From Sphingomonas alpina (GTDB lineage: Bacteria > Pseudomonadota > Alphaproteobacteria > Sphingomonadales > Sphingomonadaceae), in assembly GCF_014490665.1 (NCBI RefSeq), contig NZ_CP061038.1:4362501-4426500 (forward strand): 64,000 nt of DNA. The letters are read 5' to 3'. Shown one piece after another: positions 38,218-45,900 of the stretch. The position numbers and the translations under genes are program-made. Each line of letters starts with the position of its first letter. Within the stretch, counting starts at the first letter, position 1. The notes beneath the pieces are model-generated. The model made no database searches, was not told the DNA's origin, and was given only the letters and a program-made list of their open reading frames with translations.

Positions 38218-38799
38218 TCAGGTTCCGTCCGGCATCGTTGTTCCCTGAATGAAGACCGGATTGAATCGCCGGTCAGTCCTTTTTTCGAGCAAGCCCTTCA
38301 GCCCGGCCAGCGCGCCGAGCGGCTTGACTTCATCCTCGCTGATTACGCCAGCGGCGCGCAAGGCCGCAGCGGCATTTGGTCCGCGCGGGAAGGGATCGAG
38401 CGCCAGCGCCATGGTTTCCGCCGCCGCTTCACCGAGGTCGATCGCCGATCCGGCATAGAACATGGTGTCGAGCGCATCCTCGGACAGCTCGATTTCCTCC
38501 TCATCGACCGCGCCATCGGCGACGAAGCGCAGCGCGACATCCTCCTCGACCGTGGCGGGAATGGGATCGTCGGTTACCGAACAGGCCTGCACCACCGCGG
38601 CCGAGATATGGCCGCGCGCAACGATACCCGCCGCTTCGCTTCGCACCTTGAACTCGCCCTGGAGCCGTTCGATCGCAAGCAGACCGAAGCGCGCAGCAAG
38701 CGCGGTGCGTTCCGCGTCGTTCGCGGCGATGGATATGCTGCGTTCGCCGGCACCGAAGGTATCGATTCGTTCGGGACGGGAGAATTCAGGCGCGCTCAT
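38218..38799 (-). CDS. YceD/DUF177-family protein
   Basis: 193 residues. Contains the DUF177 features: a cysteine in VVQACSVTDDPIPATVEE, an acidic stretch (DEEEIELSEDALD), and DLGEAAAETMALALDPFPRG. Members are linked to 23S rRNA accumulation or precede rpmF; rpmF is not here. Overlaps the Cbp3-like gene by 4 bp (ATGA). Confidence 0.85.
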   Translation of the reverse strand: MSAPEFSRPERIDTFGAGERSISIAANDAERTALAARFGLLAIERLQGEFKVRSEAAGIVARGHISAAVVQACSVTDDPIPATVEEDVALRFVADGAVDEEEIELSEDALDTMFYAGSAIDLGEAAAETMALALDPFPRGPNAAAALRAAGVISEDEVKPLGALAGLKGLLEKRTDRRFNPVFIQGTTMPDGT

Positions 38800-39302
38800 G
38801 GCAATTGCCCCGCGATCACAGATTCGAGCGGCAGCGCGGTGAGTGCCGTATCGAACCCGACCAGCGCGTCGCGCGCATGGCCGAGCGCGGATGCGCCGGG
38901 ATCCTCGCCGCGATACAGGTTGCGCAGCAGCGCCGGTGCCAGGTCGCCCGCCGCCATTCCGTCGCGATAGGCGCCGATTCGCCCGCCCAGCATGCTCATC
39001 ATCTTGCCGATATGCTTGCCGACCACGACGTCGCCAATGCCCAGTTCGCGCAGCTGGCCGTCCATATCATCGACGAAATGCTCGGTCAGCAGCGCACTGG
39101 TCGCGGCACCCGCAGGATCCTTTTCGAGCCGTAGCACCACGAACGACAGGATCGCCGCGACCATGTCGAAGCGGCCATCGACCGTGTCGGGCACCTGTCC
39201 GTCGAGATACCAATGCGGCGCCCGTGCCCGCGTCACGACCGCATTATAGAGCGGCAGCGCGCTTTCGGTCCGGCCCCCGAACATTCTCGCCATCCACCCC
39301 AT
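38796..39302 (-). CDS. Cbp3-like ubiquinol-cytochrome c chaperone family protein
   Basis: 168 residues. YNAVVTRARAPHWYLDGQVP, TVDGRFDMVAAILSFVVLRL and LTEHFVDDMDGQLRELGIGD are the family signature; it assists assembly of cytochrome b / the bc1 complex. The ATG at 39302 is chosen since the open frame upstream has no similarity and would run into the divergent bamE promoter. Confidence 0.9.
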   Translation of the reverse strand: MGWMARMFGGRTESALPLYNAVVTRARAPHWYLDGQVPDTVDGRFDMVAAILSFVVLRLEKDPAGAATSALLTEHFVDDMDGQLRELGIGDVVVGKHIGKMMSMLGGRIGAYRDGMAAGDLAPALLRNLYRGEDPGASALGHARDALVGFDTALTALPLESVIAGQLP

Positions 39303-39443
39303 CTCGACTCCAAACTGCCCCAAACGGCCCTGCGCCCTTGTTTGGCCACGAAGCTCGGCATATTGAGACGAACGGTCCGCGATGCAATGCGCATCTCGGC
39401 GCGTTTTGCTTTGTGTGCGTAGTGCCCCCTCTGGGAGAGTTTG

Positions 39444-39944
39444 ATGAGCGTCACCGCAGCCCGATTCACGAAGGGCCGATTGATGATGGGTGCCGCCCTT
39501 GGCCTCGCAACCCTGGCGGCCGGCGCCTGCACGCCGCTCCGTGCGCATCAGGGCTATATCATCGATGCCGATCTGGTGAATTCGGTTCAGCCCGGGGTCG
39601 ATAACCGCAATTCGGTGCTGCAGACGCTGGGCAAACCCAGCTTCACCAGCCAGTTCAACCAGGGCGACTGGTATTATGTCGCGCGCGACACGCGCAATTT
39701 CGCCTATAATAACCCCAAGGTCACCTCGCAGATCACGCTCCGCGTGATGTTCGACCAGAACGGGACCGTTACGGGCGTGAGCCGGGGCGGAGTCGAGCAG
39801 ATCGCCTCGATCAGTCCTTCGGGCGAAAAGACGCCGACTCTGGGCCGCAAGCGCGGCCTGTTCGACGAGCTGTTCGGCAATATCGGCACCGTCGGCGCGA
39901 TCGGTGGACCGCCGGGCGGTGGTGGCGATCGCGACCAGCCGTAA
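39444..39944 (+). CDS. bamE: Outer-membrane assembly lipoprotein BamE
   Basis: 166 residues, SmpA/OmlA fold. Signal peptide with lipobox ATLAAGAC, then QGYIIDADLVNSVQPGVDNR and the LQTLGKPSF-DWYYVARD core. It is part of the BAM complex that inserts barrels. The Gly/Pro-rich tail is longer than in E. coli. ATG at 39444 follows GGGAGAG. Confidence 0.93.
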   Translation: MSVTAARFTKGRLMMGAALGLATLAAGACTPLRAHQGYIIDADLVNSVQPGVDNRNSVLQTLGKPSFTSQFNQGDWYYVARDTRNFAYNNPKVTSQITLRVMFDQNGTVTGVSRGGVEQIASISPSGEKTPTLGRKRGLFDELFGNIGTVGAIGGPPGGGGDRDQP

Positions 39945-39956
39945 GCGTTATTCGTA

Positions 39957-39980
39957 GGACTTCGCGGAAGAGCGAAGTCC
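39957..39980 (+). repeat. Perfect 9-bp hairpin after bamE
   Basis: GGACTTCGC (39957-39965), 6-nt loop, GCGAAGTCC (39972-39980), beginning 12 bp past the bamE stop. Strong stem without a T-run; a plausible 3' end. Confidence 0.6.
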
Positions 39981-40052
39981 AAACCCAGCCTTACAATTTC
40001 CTGACTGACCCGTTCCCGCTCCATTCAGCGCGCGCCTGCAAAAAGGGCGTGT

Positions 40053-40078
40053 GGCGACGTGTTCCCCCACACGTCGCC
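40053..40078 (+). repeat. Perfect 10-bp hairpin in the leader of the RcnB-like gene
   Basis: GGCGACGTGT (40053-40062), loop TCCCCC, ACACGTCGCC (40069-40078), ending 22 bp before the ATG and just upstream of the GGAGTAAG ribosome site. Could be a leader stabiliser or attenuator. Confidence 0.6.
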
Positions 40079-40100
40079 GGCCAACAATGGAGTAAGATTC

Positions 40101-40607
40101 ATGCGTAAACTGATCATCGCGGCGCTTATCGGGGCAACCGCCTTTCCCGCTGCCGCCAGCGCACAATCGCAAGGCGAAGTCCGTCGCGACCGGCAGGATC
40201 TTCGCCAGGAACAGCGCGAGCTGAATCGCGCCTATCGCAATGGCGACCGTCGTGACATTCGCGAGCAGCGTCGCGACGTGCGCGAGGCACGGCAGGAGTT
40301 GCGCGAGGACGTTCGCGACCGCAATCGCGCCTGGGGCCGCAACGACTGGCGCGGCTATCGCGACCATAATCGTGGCATCTATGCCCGCGGCAACTGGAAT
40401 GCGCCATTCCGCTACACCGCGTTCCGCCCCGGCATCCGCATTGCGCCGAGCTATTTCGGCTCGCGCTACTACATTGCCGATCCGTGGCGCTATCGCCTGC
40501 CCAATGTCGGCCGCAACCAGCGCTGGGTACGTCATTATAACGATGTGATCCTGGTCGATACGCGACGCGGGATCGTGGTCGACGTGATCCGCAACTTCTA
40601 CTGGTAA
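40101..40607 (+). CDS. RcnB-family secreted protein
   Basis: 168 residues. Sec signal peptide MRKLIIAALIGATAFPAAAS, then a highly charged Arg/Asp/Glu/Gln helical region (about 27-80, for example RRDIREQRRDVREAR) and the RcnB C-terminal domain (YYIADPWRYRLPN, RWVRHYNDVILVDTRRG). RcnB of E. coli is periplasmic and affects nickel/cobalt balance; sphingomonads carry many paralogues whose role is unproven. Confidence 0.85.
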   Translation: MRKLIIAALIGATAFPAAASAQSQGEVRRDRQDLRQEQRELNRAYRNGDRRDIREQRRDVREARQELREDVRDRNRAWGRNDWRGYRDHNRGIYARGNWNAPFRYTAFRPGIRIAPSYFGSRYYIADPWRYRLPNVGRNQRWVRHYNDVILVDTRRGIVVDVIRNFYW

Positions 40608-40617
40608 GCGATCCATC

Positions 40618-40645
40618 GGTGCCCGGCGAGCGATCGCCGGGCACC
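40618..40645. repeat. Perfect 12-bp hairpin, first of two
   Basis: GGTGCCCGGCGA (40618-40629), loop GCGA, TCGCCGGGCACC (40634-40645), 10 bp after the RcnB-like stop. GNRA-type loop and GC-rich stem; no T-run. Confidence 0.75.
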
Positions 40646-40655
40646 TGGAATGAGC

Positions 40656-40692
40656 CCGGGCCGCGCCGCGCCAAATCGCGGGCGCGGCCCGG
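40656..40692. repeat. Perfect 12-bp hairpin, second of two
   Basis: CCGGGCCGCGCC (40656-40667) and GGCGCGGCCCGG (40681-40692) around 13 nt, 11 bp from the pbpC stop. With the first hairpin it occupies nearly the whole convergent gap. Confidence 0.75.
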
Positions 40693-40703
40693 TTGCATGT
40701 CCG

Positions 40704-42947
40704 TCAGCGGATCGTGAAGACGATCTGATCGACCACCCGGCCGCCGACATCGACCAGGCTTAGCCGGTGTTGCCCGGGGCCCGCCAGCACCAGGGGATGC
40801 GAATCCGCCGCGCCGAGATCGCGCTTGTCGAGCCGCAGGCGGTGCGCCACGACTTCGCCCGATACGCCGATCGCCAGCCTTTGCCGATCGGGCGGGATAT
40901 CCGGATCGATCGCATAGACGCTGCCCGAGACCGGATTGACGATGCGCGGACGGCGCGAGCCCTCCGGCGCGACGGCAATCTGCGTCTGGGCAGTGCCGGC
41001 GAGGAAAAATTCCCGCCGTGGCTGCTCGATCGCATTGGCGAAGCGGATCATGCGCTCCTCGAGTCCCGCCGGGCGTTTCGGTCGCGCCCCCGCGCGATCG
41101 GCATGGAGCGCCAGCATCAGGTCACGCCACACCGGCGCCGCGCCGCTGGTGCCCGACACCGCGCGCATCGGATCGCCCTCCAGATTGCCGACCCATACCG
41201 CGACGGTGAAGCGATCGGAAAAGCCGATGCACCAATTGTCGCGCATCGCTTTCGATGTGCCGGTCTTGACCGCTGCCCAGAAGGGCAGGCGCAGCGCACT
41301 ATCGAGCCCGAAAGTCCCGGCGCGGGCATTGGCGTCGGCGATCATGTCCGACACCAGCCAGGCCGCCTGTGGTGTGGTGACGGTGCGCGGCGCCGGATGC
41401 GGATCGTCGGCGGTGAGGCGAAGCGGCGTCCAGCGGCCACCATTGGCAAGTGCGCGATAGGCATCGGCCTGTTCGAGCAGAGTCACCTCGGCCGAGCCGA
41501 GCGCGAGGCTGAAGCCGTAATAATCGCCATCCTCGGTCATGCCGCGATAGCCGGTGTCCCACAGCCGGTCGCGGAATGGCTCGACCCCGACCAGGAGCAA
41601 GGTGCGCACCGCCGGCACGTTGAGCGAACCGGCCAGCGCACTGCGCGCCGAGACCGGTCCCTTGAACCCGCGATCGTAATTCTGCGGCACATACAGGCCC
41701 GAGGCGGTGTCGAGCTGCACCGGTGAATCGTCGAGGATCGAGGCCGGGGTGAGATAGCCTTTCTCGATCGCCTGGGCGTAGAGGAACGGCTTCAGCGTCG
41801 ATCCGGCCTGGCGGTAACTCGACGCGCCATCGACGGCAGGCGCGGTCGAGGCGCCGCCGATCCCGCCGACATAAGCGAGCACATCGCCACTGGCATTGTC
41901 GACCACCACCACCGCGCCGTCGCGTGCGCGCGTCCCGCCCAGACCCTGAAGCTGGCGGCGCAGCGCAATCGTCGCGATGCGTTGCAGCCGTGCATCGAGC
42001 GTGGTCTTTACCCGCAGCCCCGCTTTGGTCAGCAGCCGCTGGCTGAGATGCGGTGCAAGACCGGGATCAAGCGCAAGGCTGCGCGCCGGGCCGAGCATCG
42101 ATGCCGCCTCGCCCGGGAAACGCGCGCAATCCCGGTCATGCGAAAGAGCGCAGGCACGGCGTGCGACGACCTGCGGATCGGCCTGCGGATTGGGCAGCAA
42201 GGCAGCGAGCAACAGTGCGTCGTCGCGCGCGAGCGCTTCGGGCGTCTTGCCGAACAGGCCTAGCGCCGCCGCGCCGACCCCTTGCGCCTCACCGCGAAAG
42301 CCGGCGAGATTAAGATAGGCCTCAAGGATCTGGTCCTTGCTCCAGGCACCGTCGATCGCCCAGCCGGCGCGCATCTGGCGCAATTTGTCCCAGATCCCGC
42401 GCGATCCCGGATCGGCGAGAGTGGGCGAGAGGAAGCCGGCGACCTGCATCGAAAGCGTGCTGGCGCCGCGGTGCCGCTTGCCGCGAATCCGGTCGCGCAG
42501 CGCGCCGATCAGCGCGAGGGTGTCGACCCCGCCATGGCTGTAGAAACGCCGATCCTCGGCGGCGATCAGCGTGTCGCGCGTGACCGGCGAAACCTTGTCG
42601 AGCGGCGTCCAGGCGAGGCGGCGTGCGGCGAAATCGACCCGGGCGGAATCGATCAGCACGCCGTTGCGGTCGTAGAGCCATGATTCGGACGGATGCCAGC
42701 CCGAGCGGACCTGCACATAATCAGGCAGGGGTGGCGGTTGAGTCGCATAATCGCCGGCGGCGACCAGGCCGATCACTGCCGCCAGCCCGGTCAGGGTAAG
42801 CCCTTTCCGGCTGGTGAGCGCCGCCCACCAGCGTTTCGGCTGCACCTGACGAAGTGCCGCATCGCCCCTGTCCCGCAGCCGAAGCAGAGCGGAACGGCCT
42901 TTCGACAGGCTCAGGGAGAGCGGGCGCTTTGGATCAGGGTCAGGCAC
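40704..42947 (-). CDS. pbpC: Penicillin-binding protein 1C
   Basis: 747-residue bifunctional peptidoglycan synthase. One N-terminal anchor (GLTLTGLAAVIGLVAAG, about 50-65), glycosyltransferase GT51 domain (AAEDRRFYSHGGVD, RGASTLSMQVAGFLSP), transpeptidase domain with SxxK in RQAGSTLKPFLYAQ and KTGTS, and the C-terminal BiPBP domain. The GTG start lies 3 bp after the alpha-2-macroglobulin stop, but the first residues (SLSLSKGRS) are translated repeat sequence; GTG at 42845 is a possible later start. Confidence 0.93.
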   Translation of the reverse strand: MPDPDPKRPLSLSLSKGRSALLRLRDRGDAALRQVQPKRWWAALTSRKGLTLTGLAAVIGLVAAGDYATQPPPLPDYVQVRSGWHPSESWLYDRNGVLIDSARVDFAARRLAWTPLDKVSPVTRDTLIAAEDRRFYSHGGVDTLALIGALRDRIRGKRHRGASTLSMQVAGFLSPTLADPGSRGIWDKLRQMRAGWAIDGAWSKDQILEAYLNLAGFRGEAQGVGAAALGLFGKTPEALARDDALLLAALLPNPQADPQVVARRACALSHDRDCARFPGEAASMLGPARSLALDPGLAPHLSQRLLTKAGLRVKTTLDARLQRIATIALRRQLQGLGGTRARDGAVVVVDNASGDVLAYVGGIGGASTAPAVDGASSYRQAGSTLKPFLYAQAIEKGYLTPASILDDSPVQLDTASGLYVPQNYDRGFKGPVSARSALAGSLNVPAVRTLLLVGVEPFRDRLWDTGYRGMTEDGDYYGFSLALGSAEVTLLEQADAYRALANGGRWTPLRLTADDPHPAPRTVTTPQAAWLVSDMIADANARAGTFGLDSALRLPFWAAVKTGTSKAMRDNWCIGFSDRFTVAVWVGNLEGDPMRAVSGTSGAAPVWRDLMLALHADRAGARPKRPAGLEERMIRFANAIEQPRREFFLAGTAQTQIAVAPEGSRRPRIVNPVSGSVYAIDPDIPPDRQRLAIGVSGEVVAHRLRLDKRDLGAADSHPLVLAGPGQHRLSLVDVGGRVVDQIVFTIR
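42896..42924. repeat. REP-family arm inside the pbpC 5' end
   Basis: CCTTTCGACAGGCTCAGGG (42898-42916) is one arm of the same repeat family as 20082-20165. It lies within the annotated start of pbpC and encodes the peptide LSLSKGR. Confidence 0.65.
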
Positions 42948-42950
42948 GCC

Positions 42951-45900
42951 TCACCGTTGTGCCACCGTCACCGGCGCATTGGGCAGCTGCGCGCGGATCG
43001 CAGGCGAATACATCGCCTCGACCCGCGTCGGCGGCAGGCTGAAGCGACCGGCGCCGTTCATGCGCATCAGATAGACGATGGTGAAGCTGCCGCGCGGCAC
43101 CCAGGCGAAATAGCCGCGCCAGGAATCGCGCCGCCGTTCGACATAAGAGGCCTGCACGCCGGCCTGCACATCCCACAGCTTTCCGTCGCCATCGGCCGCA
43201 GTGAAGCTCTCGCCATCGCCGGCCTTGGCCTGACCGGCGAGAATCTGCGACTGGCCGCCGAGATTGCCGACGATCGTCGCGCCCGCCGGGATCGGGTCAT
43301 TGACCACCACCCAATTGCGTTCGGCCGAAGCCTCGACCGTGATCGTCACCTTGACCACATCGCCGCGCGTCAGCGTACCGGGAGTGCGCGCCTGCACGAT
43401 CTCGGTCTTCTTCGCCATTTTATAGCCGGCAAAAAGGGCCTGCTTGAGCGGCACCGCCGCCGAGACCGAAACCATCGCCCAGGGCCCGGCGGGACCGGCC
43501 TGCGCCATTTTCAGCGGCGTCGTCGCTGCCGGAAGCGGGAACGACGCCTTGCGCAGATCGACCGCGAGCGGCCAGGAGCGAGTGATCGTGCTCGAGCCGA
43601 GCGACATGGTGGTCGGACCGGTGATCGCCGATGCCGGATAGAGCTCACCGAATTTGCGCGCGGCGATCGTGCCCCAGGCATTGGCGGTGGTCGTGTCCCA
43701 ATGGCCGCGCAGCTGGCGCAGGCTGACCCCGACCATCATCTTCGGCGCATCGTCCTGCCAGCCGGGCCGGCCGAGCGTCGCGATGACCGCCTTGATCGAT
43801 GCCTCATCGCCGGAGGACATCAGCCACCAGGGCGCATTGCTCTGATCCGACAGGTCGAGCCTGGTGCCTTCATAGACCAGGCGCGTGCGCAGCACCGATT
43901 CGGCGCTGGACTTGAGCGCAGCGGCATTGGCGATGCCGGGAATGCGATCAAGCGCGACGAGATAGTCGGCGAGCATGCTGGTCGGCATCTCGTTCGGCGC
44001 GATGCCGAGCTGGCCGAGCATGCCCGGGGTTGCCGCACCCTGCCGCGCCAAAGCGGTGAGCGCAGAGACGCGCTGCAGCCGCACATCGCCATATTGTTCG
44101 TGCCGCAAGCGCCCGTCGAGCACTGCCTTCATCGCCTCGATCATCCGCGTGCGCGGTGCTTCGGGGATCGGCAGGCCAGCCTCGGCAGTCAAGGACAGGA
44201 CATAAGCGGTCAAGGCTTCCGAGCCGGTCAGGCTGTCCGATGGCCAGTAGCGCAACAGCCCGTCCGATGCCTGATAGGTCGGGATGCTCGACGCGAGCCG
44301 CGCCCAGGCGCCACCGTCGCCGAGCGCAACCGCGCGCGACAGCGTCTGTTCGAAACATTCGTACGGATAGGCGGCCATGAAGGCGCGAACGCCCTGCAAT
44401 GGCGGCTGAAGCGTATCGTCGAGCCGGATATCGACCACGCCGCGACCGGGCAGCGCGCCCGCCGGTGGCGCGATCGCGATCGACGTATCGCTGCCGATTC
44501 GCGCGAGCGTCGCCGCCCACACCTCGACCGGGACCGCCGGGATGACATCCTGGCTGACCGTGATCTGATCGACCGCCTTGCGGCCATCCGCCACCGCCTT
44601 CACCTGCCAGCGCAAGGCCGCGATATTTTCCGGGGCCGTGAGGTTCCAGGCGACCGGCACCGCGCCGCCCGCCGGGATGGTCACCGTGAGCGGACGGCCC
44701 TCAGCCACGCGCGGCGACACATCGACCGTCGCGGTGACCTTCATCGGCTTGTCCGACCCGTTGCGCAGCGTGAACGCCGCGGCATAATAATCGCCCGATC
44801 GAACCAGGGTCGGCATGCCGGCAAAGATCGACAGATCCTGCGCGGTACGCACCGCGGCCATGCCGGTGCCGAACAGATCGGCACCGTCGGTCGCGATCGC
44901 GACGAGCTTGAACGAGCTGAGCGCGTCGGACAGCAGCACCGGAATCCGCGCCTTGCCCTGGGCATCGAGCGCGACACGGCCCTTCCATAGCAGCACCGGC
45001 TGGAAATTCTCGCGGTTGAGGCCCGACAGATCACCACCGCCGCCGCCGCCGGCCTCGACCGCCTTGCGGCCGTAATGGCGCTTGCCGACCACCTGCATCT
45101 GCGCGGTCGAGGTCAGCACCGAGAGCGAGCGTTCGCCCATCATCGCGGTCAGCACGTCCCAGCTGTCATTGGGAGCGAGCTGCAGCAGTGCTTCATCGAC
45201 CGCGACAAAGGCAACGTCGGCGGTCGCCGCCGGCTTGCCCTCGGGGGTCTTTACCTGGACATCGACCTGCGCCGTGTCGCGCGCGGCATAGCGTTCCTTG
45301 TCCGCCTTGACCGCGACCTGCAGCTTGTGCGTGTCCCAACCGACCTTCACCTTGGCGATGCCGAGGCGGTAGGCCGGTTTGGCGAGATCGACCAAAGCGG
45401 TCGGCTCCTGTCCTTCGGGCGGGCCACTCGCCAGTCCGAGGCTCTGCGCGATGCCGTTGACCCAGGTCCAGAAACCACTCTGTACGCGGCCGCGCACCGC
45501 CATCACCGAGACGAACACGTCGGGCGCATAGCTGCCCGGCATCTTTACCTCGACCACCGGATCCTTGCCCGAAAGCGTCGTGACGAAGCTGGAGAGCACG
45601 CCTTCGCGCTCGACCGTGACCAGGGCAGTGGCTTCGCGGAACGGCATGCGCACCTGGAATCGCGCGGTTTCGCCGGCCTTATAGTCGGTGCGTTCGGGAA
45701 CCACGTCCATACGGTCGCCATTGTCGCCGCCGAACCACCAATCGTCATCGCCGGCGAGCCAGACCGAACGCGTCGCGCGCGCGACATTGCCGTTCGCGTC
45801 GCTGGTCGTGGCCACGGCATAGACTTCACCCGAGACGCCGGGATCGGCCGAGCATTGCGCCAGGCCCTGTGCATCGGTGGTTGCGCTGCATGTCGCCGAC

